Shown here: positions 8,761 to 18,981 of the stretch, piece by piece | Layout of the letters: each line of letters starts with the position of its first letter | Position numbering within the stretch: the stretch's first letter is position 1 | DNA from: Nemertoderma westbladi | Taxonomy: Eukaryota > Xenacoelomorpha > Nemertodermatida > Nemertodermatidae | Assembly (NCBI GenBank): GCA_032718475.1 | Contig: JAUCBJ010004412.1 | Location: 64,001-84,812 of the forward strand | Direction: 5' to 3' | Length of the DNA stretch: 20,812 nucleotides | Notes under the pieces: generated by a model | Databases searched by the model: none | What the model was told of the DNA's origin: nothing | The model's input: only the letters and a program-made list of their open reading frames with translations | Program-made: the position numbers and the translations under genes

Positions 8761-8790
8761 TGTCCCGCACTTTACGTAAAGTGCGGGACA
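8761..8790. repeat. Perfect 30-bp palindrome made of two head-to-head transposon termini
   Basis: TGTCCCGCACTTTAC is followed directly by its exact reverse complement, ending at 8790. Each half equals the terminal repeat found at 11367-11382. It looks like a duplicated or fused end of the element, or the scar of two copies joined end to end. Confidence 0.85.
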
Positions 8791-8888
8791 CCTGTTTACC
8801 ACATAACACGAAACACCACAAACAAACTAAGTACCCCAGATTAATGATACATATATTTGTGCTTTGCAAACGACATAACATCATTCTA

Positions 8889-8957
8889 CAGTCCCGCTCA
8901 CCAACAGAGTGCCATCGGATCCGATCGGATCCAACACACTCCGACAGCTTCAAACAA
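8889..8957 (+). repeat. Left subterminal inverted repeat with GGATCCGATCGGATCC palindrome
   Basis: This block contains CACCAACAGAGTGCCATCGG and a perfect 16-bp palindrome (8919-8934), then a CAGCTTCAAAC tail. It is repeated in reverse orientation at 11254-11317, where the palindrome is split by a 6-bp insert. Confidence 0.8.
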
Positions 8958-9030
8958 GCACAATGCTAACCTACGGAGATTTAGTACTGTTTGATTCTGT
9001 TGGAGAAAATATTTCCAACAAGTTTAGTCT

Positions 9031-9190
9031 GTTGGAGCCCATCTGAATCTGTCTGAAATCCGTCTGAAAGTGTTTGAAATTTCTGTTGGATGTTGTTGGA
9101 AGCTATCTGAAGTTGTCTGAAGCTGTTTGAAATTGTCTGAAACTGTTGGAAGTTGTCTGAAGATGTTTGACGCCATCGGAATTTGTTGGA
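9031..9190 (+). repeat. Left array of degenerate 10-bp units (GTYTGAARYT / GTTGGAARTT)
   Basis: About sixteen consecutive blocks keep a strict 10-bp step, each carrying TCTGAA, TTTGAA or TTGGA. The same array in the same orientation is found at 11151-11270. The minus-strand frames it creates (Ser/Asn/Gln/Phe-rich) are by-products of the repeat. Confidence 0.8.
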
Positions 9191-9440
9191 ATTTGCCAAT
9201 GCCTTACAAAAGCGTAGTTCATTAACAAAATGTCAATCACTTTTACTCTCAATTTGAAGTGATTGTGAGGGTGTGCTATTGTCAATTATAAACCGAAACA
9301 AAGATTTGTTTCATTTAACAATTTTTATTTACATAATTATGTCGTTAATTATATCAATTAATTAACTAGAATGCATAAACGAATAATAAATTCCTATAAT
9401 ATAAATTCCGATAAATGAATATAATAACACCAACACGTTT

Positions 9441-9857
9441 TTAATTCCTTAATTTAATTAGAAATGTAAATAATGCTATAAATATATTAGTTTCTTTGAC
9501 GTAGGGCACTAAATACTGCACATAAACAGATATAAACACAAACAGATTAAGCAAACAGTAAATATAATTACAATGAGTGAAAAAAATATTTTTGGTTAAT
9601 TTTATTAGTTGTGTTGAAAGAGCATCGAAATGAAAAGGTTTGCACGTAATACTTCTAGCCCAACTATTTTTTCGCGCACCTACCCTATTTGAGTAAATTA
9701 CATTCACACACTCAAAAGTTATTGCAACTTTAGTCTCTGCAAGGCGAACTTCGAAACGGAACTCCATATCCAATATTGGTTTATAGTTAAGCGGTTCCCT
9801 AGTTACGAAATAAATATTCGAGAACAATAAATTATTTAACATTGAGTAAGGCAGCAT
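9441..9857 (-). CDS. Hypothetical 138-aa ORF inside the transposon
   Basis: The frame starts at an ATG (complement of 9855-9857) and ends at 9441. The middle third is balanced and somewhat protein-like, while the two ends are AT-driven and hydrophobic. An AATAAA-like word lies on the same strand within the frame near 9603. No family is recognised, no transposase motif is present, and it could be chance. Confidence 0.2.
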   Translation of the reverse strand: MLPYSMLNNLLFSNIYFVTREPLNYKPILDMEFRFEVRLAETKVAITFECVNVIYSNRVGARKNSWARSITCKPFHFDALSTQLIKLTKNIFFTHCNYIYCLLNLFVFISVYVQYLVPYVKETNIFIALFTFLIKLRN

Positions 9858-10060
9858 TTAGGCAGAATTTAGGAACAAACAAGTACCTATTTAAGAATAA
9901 AATTACGTATACATGGGAAAACTTATTTTGAATAATAATTATCACTACCCTTTAGTAATGATGGGTCGAAAGTCCCCCCTAGCCCTTCACAAGGGAGGGT
10001 GGACGTAGGGACGGGGCCCAACGCCAACATATCGTGATAGTTTGTCACATTGGAAGGGGA

Positions 10061-10080
10061 GGGGGGGGGGGGGGGGGGGG
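10061..10080 (+). repeat. G20 homopolymer
   Basis: Twenty consecutive G, preceded by GGAAGGGGA, form a potential G-quadruplex and replication-slippage site inside the transposon. Confidence 0.95.
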
Positions 10081-10204
10081 TTGATGAAACGTGGCTGTTA
10101 ATGTTAAACGTGAATGAATTAATATCATAAAGTAGTATTGAGCATTACGCACAACCATAATAGATTAGATAGAGAATTGGGAATGTGAAGGCCCTTGTTT
10201 TCAC

Positions 10205-10402
10205 GTGACTGCCATGCCATATTATGATGTAATGTATATCCGCCATGGGAGAAACGAAATTGCGACAACTATGGAGAATCGGGAAGCCTGGAAGGATCTC
10301 ATTTCCACTGTCCGAGTTCGCTCGACTTTAGTAGTAGTAGTATATCCGCCATTGACGTACTGTTGTTATGTAAAAGGTAGACCTAATCACACCAGATACT
10401 AA
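10205..10402 (+). pseudogene. Possible relic of a LINE reverse-transcriptase C-terminus
   Basis: A 65-codon frame contains a stretch reading MENREAWKDLIS. This resembles the conserved DR..WR.LV-type ending of many non-LTR retrotransposon ORF2 proteins. Nothing else of an ORF2 (endonuclease, FADD box) is visible upstream, so it would be a short dead fragment. The match is from pattern memory only. Confidence 0.25.
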
Positions 10403-11150
10403 TTAAAATAATGTCTTAATAACTAATTATATTCATTCATACAATAAGCAATGTAGCCAATTAAGGCTGTGATTGACAAATTAACCGCACAATTAATTAA
10501 TTGACAAAACAAAAATCAAACTAGTAGAGATCATATCCAAACCTGTATAAATATAAATAAACGCAACGATATAACTAACACATGTACGTACACTATATTA
10601 ACTGTAGAGGGGGATACTGTCCCTCCTGCGAAAAGCAAAATATATTTATCAGTATTTTAATTAATGTAACTTAAAGAAATTGAGCCTTATTCGAAGAAAT
10701 TCTACATGGGCATTTTGGACCTATACCGCCACTGCTTGGCTCTTTGGAAGTGTATTTCCGTAAAGCTCTATTGTATGGCTCTAGACCAACCCAAAGCAAC
10801 ATTAGTATGTGAACACAGAATTCCATTCCCCATTCATTTCAATGGTAGCCAACTTGTCTTTCTTGTATTGGGGGTAGACCACTGGTTAGCTTTCTGCTAT
10901 TGTGTTATTCAAAGATAGCGGCAGGAATAAAGAGAAATACCGACCTCACTAATGGGCTGTTCCTTCAGGTCAGCTTAAGTTACAGTGTGAATGTTCAAGG
11001 GCGCCGCCAGTGGCCAGTCCACTCTGTCGTTATTGTGGCTTTATGAATGGAGTTCCTTTAGTAGTTTCAAAAGCTTTCATTCTATCTGCGCGCAAGAAGA
11101 TGGGAGTTGAGTTGGGGTTGCGGTTGAGTGTGGGTGGAGTGATTGACAGG

Positions 11151-11270
11151 TTGTTGGAAGTTGTCTGATTCTGTTTGAAACTGTCTGAATCTGTTTGAAA
11201 CTGTCTGAATCTGTTTGAAGTTGTTGGACTGTTGGAGTTTGTCTGAAAGTGTTTGAAGCTGTTGGATCCG
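11151..11270 (+). repeat. Right array of degenerate 10-bp units
   Basis: About eleven blocks of the same TGTCTGAA/TGTTTGAA/TGTTGGA family as at 9031-9190 keep a 10-bp step. They run in the same direction as the left array even though the termini around them are inverted. The last unit merges into the GGATCCGATC palindrome. Confidence 0.8.
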
Positions 11271-11382
11271 ATCGGTTCAGATCGGATCCGATGGCACTCT
11301 GTTGGTGAGCTGGACTGTACTATAATACAGTATGTCTATCTTGTACAAACAAAATATGGTGTTCAGCGTAAAGTGCGGGACA
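11254..11382 (-). repeat. Right terminal and subterminal inverted repeat of the transposon
   Basis: This is the reverse complement of the left end: the outer 16 bp (11367-11382) match exactly, and 11254-11317 match the block at 8889-8957, with a GGATCCGATC...GATCGGATCC interrupted palindrome (11264-11289). Confidence 0.8.
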
Positions 11383-11992
11383 TTATGATGTAAGCAGATT
11401 TTGAGCTCTGAATTTTTAGACACAACGTTGTTTTAATTGACAGCAAATGATTTCATTAGAAATTATGATTGTTGGGGAGCAGATATTATTTATAGAAACA
11501 AATTGTGTTCTGGAACTTAAGAAACTAGTAATTAGTTTAAGAGGAATACCACGGATACCGTACGCGTTTAGTTTGTTAAGTAGGATTTAGTGGTTTAGGG
11601 TTTCAAATGCTTTGCGTAAATCTAAATAGATCGTACTGACAGGCTGATACTTATTGCCCAATTAAAAGGCCCAAAAATCCCTTTATGGGCCTTTTTTGTC
11701 TAAAATGGGCCCTAACCATTGTCAGTTAAAAGCGTTCAGAATAATTTTATACAAGGGTCTTCTGAACTTATATTCTGAATTTCGACAAATTCTAATAATA
11801 TTAGTTGGCGTTTTGGCCTTTGACACAAAAAGCTACCTTTGGCCATTACAGGGCCATGTTGGGGTCAATTTTTAAAATATTAGGTTTGGCTATTTTTAAA
11901 CAAACCCAGACGATGTTTAGTAGTACAAAAAATAATTTCCACCCAATTTTAGGGTCCAGAGACACCAAAATGTGAGCTTATATTTGTGGGTG
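11383..11992. other. Non-coding stretch with one 9-bp hairpin
   Basis: No ORF is supported. AAAAGGCCC (11664-11672) pairs with GGGCCTTTT (11687-11695) around a 14-nt loop and is followed by T residues. GGCC words recur between 11670 and 11880, suggesting an old degraded repeat. Confidence 0.5.
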
Positions 11993-12070
11993 CCCCCCCC
12001 CCCCCCCCCCCCCCTTAACTGGTTAACTGCATTACGTGAAATCCATGCGTAGAGGAGGGGGGGGGGGGGG
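11993..12070. repeat. Facing C22 and G14 homopolymers
   Basis: A run of 22 C (11993-12014) and a run of 14 G (12057-12070, preceded by GGA) are 42 nt apart. They could pair into a long G-C hairpin or form G-quadruplex/i-motif structures. They lie just past the 3' end of the membrane protein gene. Confidence 0.9.
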
Positions 12071-12101
12071 TTCAGTTCACAGACCACACTAATAAAAATG
12101 C

Positions 12102-12107
12102 TTTAAT
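12102..12107 (-). terminator. ATTAAA polyadenylation signal overlapping the stop codon
   Basis: On the minus strand ATTAAA overlaps the last base of the TAA stop of the gene at 12107-12685. About 15-20 nt later comes a GT-rich stretch (AGTGTGGTCTGTG), the usual layout of a poly(A) site, implying a very short 3' UTR. Confidence 0.45.
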
Positions 12108-12685
12108 TACATTATTGGAATAACAGTATCATTGGCGAAAGGAAAGGACCAATGAGATACTGTGTCGAAGTTTGTATAATTAGTTATTGTATTTGGATGT
12201 GTCTGATTGGCTGCGTTGAGTAGAGCTAACTTCCTGTGTAGGTCAATCACATTGAGTATTCCCAATCCGAGACAAACGACAAGTACCGCTAGAAACAATA
12301 GGTACAATGCGGGTTTATTAATCTTCTGGTCGCGTTGGTCTACCTCAACTGTCCATGTTGGCACAACCCTTCTTGCGCGATTAACTAAGGGCTTTCTTTC
12401 CTGTGATTGATCTTGTTTAGGGGTTGACAGCTGTTTGAACTTGTTATTTGTTGAGTCACCTTCCGGTGGGGATACAAAGTATACGGATGGGGAATTTTTT
12501 CTAGTGATCAAAGGGGAGCATGTGTCGCTGTTTAGTCGAGCCGGAACACTTGGCGTACGGTGGATGTAGCTATGGAAACTGGGAACAACTAAAACTTCGT
12601 CATGGTGTGATATGTCGATCACAGCTGGTTTGGTATTAGAAGTTGGTATTTTAGAGTACTTTGTCGTTATACCATTGTCAGCCAT
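12107..12685 (-). CDS. Type II single-pass membrane protein, 192 aa, unknown family
   Basis: The start ATG lies in a strong Kozak context (A at -3, G at +4). Residues 1-120 are hydrophilic, Ser/Thr/Pro-rich and without a signal peptide, fitting a cytoplasmic tail. Lys/Arg-rich residues (91-124) precede one strong hydrophobic segment at 125-147. The remaining 45 residues hold three N-glycosylation sequons (N160-Q-T, N169-Y-T, N185-D-T), and no such site precedes the membrane segment. That is the pattern of a type II protein with its C-terminus outside the cell or in the lumen. I do not recognise the family. The frame is intact with balanced codons and a poly(A) signal at its end. It could be a complete single-exon gene or the only visible exon of a larger one. 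It is the most convincing host gene in the window. Confidence 0.65.
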   Translation of the reverse strand: MADNGITTKYSKIPTSNTKPAVIDISHHDEVLVVPSFHSYIHRTPSVPARLNSDTCSPLITRKNSPSVYFVSPPEGDSTNNKFKQLSTPKQDQSQERKPLVNRARRVVPTWTVEVDQRDQKINKPALYLLFLAVLVVCLGLGILNVIDLHRKLALLNAANQTHPNTITNYTNFDTVSHWSFPFANDTVIPIM

Positions 12686-12689
12686 TCTT

Positions 12690-13741
12690 TAAATCATAAT
12701 ACGATTCCAAAAATATACTTATTCCACAAACATAAATATATTACAATGTATTAAAAAATGTTTGTTTTTACATCAGCACATAGGCGTATAAAATATGTAG
12801 GGGCCTACTGTACATTAGTTTCAGTTTGAATAATAATTAAAAAATATATATATAATACTAGTGCCTCTCATGACATCAACTCCAACTGTAGATTTTAACT
12901 CTTCAATAACAATTTTTGTCCATAAATTATTGCTTTGATTTGGAAGGCACTGAAGAGCTCGCTGCTAAATTATTATTAGGCCTTTCAATAGTGAAAATGT
13001 AGCTGGAACAAATCCGTTGTTATAGAAACAAAGCTAACATCCACCAATAAATACTGTACCAGCAGCATTCAAATGAGTTACAGTACGAGGCTTAGGATTT
13101 GCTATTGAGCTGCTCTTACAGTAGCGGTAGCTATGTTAAGATCAGCAATCTCATAAAATGATCTGAATTATAAAATGGGGAATATTATTAACATACAGGA
13201 CGATTAGGATTAGTTAGGCTGTCCTCCAATAAGCTTCATTATTGCCGAAACAGTAGGTGTTTGACAGGTTTCTTTTGATGGATTGGATTTTTACTCAGCC
13301 ATGAATTATTCCCCAAGGTGCAGTACATTATTTATCAGGCCCTGTGTTTGATTACATACGATATCTTAACGGGACTTCCTCTATTGAGTTAGCACATTAC
13401 CGTGCTGATCACAGCACAGCATGCACCTTAACGTAGAGCCCTTTGGACGTACGTGTACTTTATATTCTGGGGATAATAACACGGTTATAAATAGGGGAAA
13501 ATGGAGTGGGTGAAGGGAAGGATCAAGAAAATACAGTTTCGTAGAGGAGGGAGACTTTTCTTGAATGTTTGATCGATTGATGTCACGGCTTGAATTTTCG
13601 AAAGATTAGTTTTCAAAAGGAAATTATTTACTAATACCAAATATGCCCTTTAAACGTGCAATTTCCCCATGGGACAATTCATTCATCTCACCCAAACCCC
13701 CCATTACCATTGCAAATAGGGGTGGGGGGTAATCCCAGCCA
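12690..13741. other. Non-coding AT-rich spacer
   Basis: No reading frame is supported. A short AT-rich simple stretch (12830-12860) and scattered TACTGTA words are seen. The region contains the presumed promoter side of the minus-strand gene at 12107-12685, but no clear motif apart from TATATTT on the minus strand near 12712. Confidence 0.5.
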
Positions 13742-13765
13742 CCCCCCCCCCCCCCCCCCCCCCCC
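13742..13765 (+). repeat. C24 homopolymer next to a G-rich patch
   Basis: Twenty-four C follow a GGGGTGGGGGGT stretch (about 13718-13729) and CCA. The two can pair into a G-C hairpin. Further G-rich DNA lies at 13920-13960. Confidence 0.95.
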
Positions 13766-14287
13766 AAGAAAATTTCTAGAGGGAGAAATTATAGGCATTC
13801 AACAGTAATGAGGGGCGACACTTTTGATATTAAAGCTCTTTCCTACAGTATATATTAATAGCGACAACGCATTGTCTGCGAATTATACAATTTTTAAAAT
13901 ATATTTTTTTTTTGTTGGTTGGGGAAGGGGGAGGGGAGAGGGGGTGATTAATAAGGGGGGTGCGAAAATTTGGCATTTGTCCCCCAATGGAAATGGTTCC
14001 CTTACGCATATGGACTCAATCATTATTCATACATCCCCTAGCATGTTCTATTAGTTTATTGTTTGGATTGGAATAATGTGCCACTATAACCCCTTAATTA
14101 ATAATTCAACATTGATGAGAAATATTAATTTTCTGAGATGGATTATTAAATCAAAAATATATACTTCATATACTGTAGCAAATTTTCAGCATCAAGAAAT
14201 GGTCAAATAATAACTTTACATAACGCACTATACAGTACTTGTGTTTAAAGCAGCTGTTTGTACTTGTTCATAACAGTGCGTTTGTAG
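13766..14287. other. Non-coding spacer
   Basis: A 76-codon plus frame at 13824-14054 is built from T-rich and G-rich simple sequence and is not supported. Nothing else is seen. Confidence 0.5.
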
Positions 14288-14326
14288 TCGTCACCTTCAA
14301 GGCAGAACCCCCTAAGTCGATTTTTT
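14288..14326 (+). repeat. Left inverted repeat bracketing the 4.2-kb minisatellite
   Basis: CGTCACCTTCAAGGCAGAA, a five-C run and TAAGTCGATTTTT are repeated in reverse orientation at 18982-19020, with differences only in the 5-6 nt centre. A shorter relative of the inner half (AGGCAGAACCCC) is at 14459. Confidence 0.8.
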
Positions 14327-14520
14327 TCGATTTTCATGTTTTTGACATTTTGGGTAATTCGATATCGGCTTTTTCGTCTGGCAGAACGCTTTTCTACTGT
14401 ACCAGCCATTTTTGAGTTATAAGAAAAAGACAGTTCCCTGTAACTTATGCCCGCTTCGAGGCAGAACCCCACAAGTCAATAATTGGCTTGCAAAACACCG
14501 TAAATTCAAGTAAATGAAAT

Positions 14521-14612
14521 TCAGTCCACCTGGCAAAACCCCTTAAATCAGAAATAACAACCTGTAAAACCCCTTAAATCAGAAACAATAACCTGACAAA
14601 ACCCCGTAATTT
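14521..14612 (+). repeat. Short tandem repeat of about 31 bp (GGCAAAACCCCTTAAATC type)
   Basis: Three degenerate units begin near 14530, 14561 and 14592, each with AAAACCCC followed by TTAAATCAG or a variant. They are related to the GGCAGAACCCC motif in the inverted repeat at 14288 and at 14459. Confidence 0.7.
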
Positions 14613-14645
14613 CTCGTTTATATACTGGTTTGTATTGCGGCCATG

Positions 14646-17600
14646 ACACAAACATTATTGGAGGGAACACAAACATTAATGAGGGACACAAATATTTATC
14701 AGGGACACTAACATTAATAAGGGACACAAACATTAATCAAGGGCACATTCATTAATAAGGGACACAAATATTTATCAGGGACACTAACATTAATCAGGGA
14801 CACACATTAAGTGGCACAAACATTAATAAGGGACAAAAACATTAATTAGGGACACACATTAATCAAGGGCACATACATTAATAAGGGACACAGATATTAA
14901 TCAGGGTCACAAACATTAATGAGGGACAAACACATTAATGAGGGACACACATTAATGAGGGACACACATTAATAAGCGAGACACATTAATGAGGGACACA
15001 AACATTAATAAGCGAGACACATTAATGAGGGACACACATTAATGAGGGTCACACATTAATAAGTGGCACAAACATTAATGAGGGATACAATCATTAATGA
15101 GGGACACACATTAATAAGGGTGACACATTAATGAGGGACACACATTAATGAGGGACACACATTAATAAGGGGCACAAACATTAATGAGGGATACAATCAT
15201 TAACGAGGGATACACAGTATTCAGGGAGACAACCATTAATGAGGGACACAAACATTAATGAGGGACACAAACATTAATGAGGGACACAAACATTAATGAG
15301 GGACACAAACATTAATGAGGGACACAATCATTAATGAGGGATACAATCATTAATGAGGGACACACATTAATAAGGGAGACACATTAATGAGGGACACATA
15401 TTATTGGGGGACACACATTAATAAGGGGCACAAACATTAACGAGGGACACAATCATTAATGAGGGACACACATTAATAAGGAGACACATTAATGAGGGAC
15501 ACACATTAATAAGGGGCACAAACATTAACGAGGGACACAAACATTAATGAGTGACACACATTAATGAGGGACACACATTAATGAGGGACACACATTAATG
15601 AGGGACACACTTTAATAAGGGGCACAAACCATTCACACAAACATTAATGAGGGACACAAACATTAATCTGGGATACAAACATTTATCAGGGACACAAACA
15701 TTAATGAGGGACACACATTAATGAGGGGCACACATTAATAAGGGGCACAAACATTAATGAGGGAGACACATTAATGAGGGACACAAACATTAATGAGGGA
15801 CACACAGTATTCAGGGAGACAACCATTAATGAGGGATACAATCATTAATGAGGGACACACATTAATGATGGACACACATTAATAAGGGGCACAAATATTA
15901 ATGAGGGATACAATCATTAATGAGGGACACAAACATTAATGAGGGACACAAACATTAATGAGGGAGTAAAGCAGTAATCATAGACACTAAATTAAATCTG
16001 GGACACAAGCATTAATGAGGGATTTACATTAGTAAGGGGCACAAACATTAACGAGGGTCACAATCATTAATGAGGGACACACATTAATAAGGGGCACAAA
16101 CATTAACGAGGGACACAATCATTAGTGAGGGACACACATTAATAAGGGGCACAAATATTAATAACGGATACAACCATTAATCAGGGACACAAACATTAAT
16201 GAGGGACACAAACATTAATGAGGGACACACATTAATAAGGGGCACAAACATTAATGAGGGATACAAAAATTAATGAGGGATTTAATCATTAATGAGGGAC
16301 ACACAGTATTCAGGGAGACAACCATTAATGAGGGATACAATCATTAATGAGGGACACAAACATTAATGAGGTACACACATTAATAAGGGGCACAAACATT
16401 AACGAGGGACACAATCATTAATGAGGGACACACATTAATGAGGGACACACATTAATAAGGGGCACAAATATTAATGAGGGATACAATCATTAATGAGGGA
16501 CACACAGTATTCAGGGAGACAACCATTAATGAGGGATACAATCATTAATGAGGGACACACATTAATAAGGGGCACAAACATTAACGAGGGACACAATTAT
16601 TAATGAGGGACACACATTAATGAGGGACACACATTAATAAGGGGCACAAATATTAATGAGGGATACAACCATTAATGAGGGACACAAACATTAATGAGGG
16701 ACACACATTAATAAGGGGCACAAACATTAACGAGGGACACAATCATTAATGAGGGACACACATTAATGAGGGACACACATTAATAAGGGGCACAAATATT
16801 AATGAGGGATACAATCATTAATGAGGGACACACAGTATTCAGGGAGACAACCATTAATGAGGGATACAATCATTAATGAGGGACACACATTAATAAGGGG
16901 CACAAACATTAACGAGGGACACAATTATTAATGAGGGACACACATTAATGAGGGACACACATTAATAAGGGGCACAAATATTAATGAGGGATACAACCAT
17001 TAATGAGGGACACAAACATTAATGAGGGACACAAACATTAATGAGGGACACACATTAATAAGGGGCACAAACATTAATGAGGGATACAAAAATTAATGAG
17101 GGATTCATTCATTAATGAGGGACACACATTAATAAGGGGCACAAACATTAACGAGGGACACAATCATTAATGAGGGACACACATTAATGAGGGACACACA
17201 TTAATAAGGGGCACAAATATTAATGAGGGATTCAACCATTAATGAGGGACACAAACATTAATGAGGGACACAAACATTAATGAGGGACACACATTAATAA
17301 GGGGCACAAATATTAATGAGGGATACACATTAATAAGGGGCACAAACATTAACGAGGGACACAATCATTAATGAGGGACACACAGTATTCAGGGAGACAA
17401 CCATTAATGAGGGATACAATCATTAATGAGGGACACACATTAATAAGGGGCACAAACATTAACGAGGGACACAATCATTAATGAGGGACACACATTAATG
17501 AGGGACACACATTAATAAGGGGCACAAATATTAATGAGGGATTCAACCATTAATGAGGGACACAAACATTAATGAGGGACACAAACATTAATGAGGCACA

Positions 17601-18888
17601 CACATTAATAAGGGGCACAAATATTAATGAGGGATACACATTAATAAGGGGCACAAACATTAACGAGGGACACAATCATTAATGAGGGACACACATTAAT
17701 GAGGGACACACATTAATGAGGGGCACAAACATTAATGAGGGATTCAACCATTAATAAGGGACACAAACATTAATGAGGGACACAAACATTAATGAGGCAC
17801 ACACATTAATAAGGGGCACAAATATTAATGAGGGATACACATTAATAAGGGGCACAAACATTAACGAGGGACACAAACATTAACGAGGGACACAATCATT
17901 AATGAGGGACACACATTAATGAGGGACACACATTAATAAGGGGCACAAACATTAACGAGGGACACATTCATTAATGAGGGACACACATTAATGAGGGACA
18001 CACATTAATAAGGGGCACAAATATTAATGAGGGATACAACCATTAATGAGGGACACAAACATTAATGAGGGACACAAACATTAATGAGGGTCACACATTA
18101 ATAAGGGGCACAAACATTAATGATGGATTCAATCATTAATGAGGGACGCAAACATTAATGAGGGACACAAACATTAATGAGGGACAAAACATTAATGAGG
18201 GGCACAAACATTAATGAGGGACACACATTAATAAGGGGCACAAATATTAATGAGGGATACAACCATTAATGAGGGACACACATTAATGAGGGACACACAT
18301 TAATAAGGGGCACAAATATTGATGAGGGATTCAACCATTAATGAGGTACACAAACATTAACGGGGGACACAATCATTAATGGGGGACACAAACATTAATG
18401 AGGTACACAAATAATAATGAGGGACACAAACATTAATGGGGGACACAAACATTAATGAGGTACACAAACATTAATGATGGACACAAACATTAATGAGTGA
18501 CAAAACATTAATGAGGGACACAAACATTAATGAGGGACACACATTAATAAGGGGCACAAACATTAACGAGGGACACATTCATTAATGAGGGACACACATT
18601 AATGAGGGACACACATTAATAAGGGGCACAAATATTAATGAGGGATACAACCATTAATGAGGGACACAAACATTATTGAGGGACACAAACATTAATGAGG
18701 GTCACACATTAATAAGGGGCACAAACATTAATGATGGATTCAATCATTAATGAGGGACGCAAACATTAATGAGGGACACAATCATTAATGAGGGACACAC
18801 AGTATTCAGGGAGACAACCATTAATGAGGGTTACAATCATTAATGAGGGACACAAACATTAATGAGGGACACACATTAAGAAGGATAT
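14646..18888 (+). repeat. 4.2-kb minisatellite of 15- and 19-bp units built on CATTAATG
   Basis: The array is made of ACACATTAATGAGGG (15 bp) and ACACAAACATTAATGAGGG (19 bp) with variants (AATAAGGGGC, AACGAGGG, GGGATACAATC). I estimate about 250 units. Every unit carries the self-complementary word CATTAATG or a one-base variant. Stop codons occur in all frames, so it is not coding. A marker unit containing ACAGTATTCAGGGAGACAAC occurs seven times (15214, 15804, 16303, 16504, 16832, 17372, 18799). The ends (14646-14890 and 18350-18480) are more diverged than the middle, as expected for arrays homogenised by unequal exchange. Confidence 0.95.
16381..17033 (+). repeat. Tandem 328-bp higher-order repeat inside the minisatellite
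   Basis: Sequence from about 16381 to 16705 recurs without gaps 328 nt later. Both copies share the marker unit (16504, 16832) and the rare variant ACAATTATT (16593, 16921). This indicates a recent duplication of a block of about 20 units. Confidence 0.8.
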
Positions 18889-18981
18889 TAATTCTATTTA
18901 GTTGTCAAAAAGCACAACAACAAGTAAACTGAGGCATCTATCTAAATAATAAACAGTATTTATCGATTATCTCAGAACTAC

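Larger units (their letters stand above)
8761..11382. mobile_element. Non-autonomous DNA transposon with long imperfect inverted repeats (about 2.6 kb)
   Basis: The left end TGTCCCGCACTTTACG (8761-8776) is matched in inverted orientation at 11367-11382 (16 of 16). Further in, a subterminal block (8889-8957) is inverted at 11254-11317, sharing CTCACCAACAGAGTGCCATC and a GGATCCGATC palindrome. Between the outer and subterminal blocks the two arms differ in length and sequence. No transposase is encoded. The interior (9200-11100) is AT-rich filler with only weak ORFs. No target-site duplication is obvious (left flank CTACTTTT, right flank TTATGATG). The superfamily cannot be named from this. Only the ends and the orientation of the repeats are firm; the claim that the whole interval is one element is inference. 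Confidence 0.65.

Noticed and set aside
8981-9199. Ser/Asn/Gln/Phe-rich coiled-coil-like minus-strand ORF
   Set aside because: Entirely produced by the 10-bp repeat array read in one frame.
10706-10918. 70-codon plus-strand ORF with ATG
   Set aside because: Short, no motif, no supporting context, and expected by chance in this length of DNA.
11664-11700. Bacterial-style intrinsic terminator (GC stem followed by T run)
   Set aside because: Eukaryotic context with no gene ending here; more likely part of an old repeat.
13824-14054. 76-codon plus-strand ORF
   Set aside because: Made of T-rich and G-rich simple sequence.
14245-14472. 75-codon basic minus-strand ORF with FCLEG at both ends
   Set aside because: Begins at GTG, and its repeated ends come from the inverted-repeat motif. 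The middle is basic but too short to support, though an exon remnant is not excluded.
14646-18888. CRISPR array
   Set aside because: Units are contiguous variants of one 15/19-bp sequence without unique spacers, and the window is eukaryotic.
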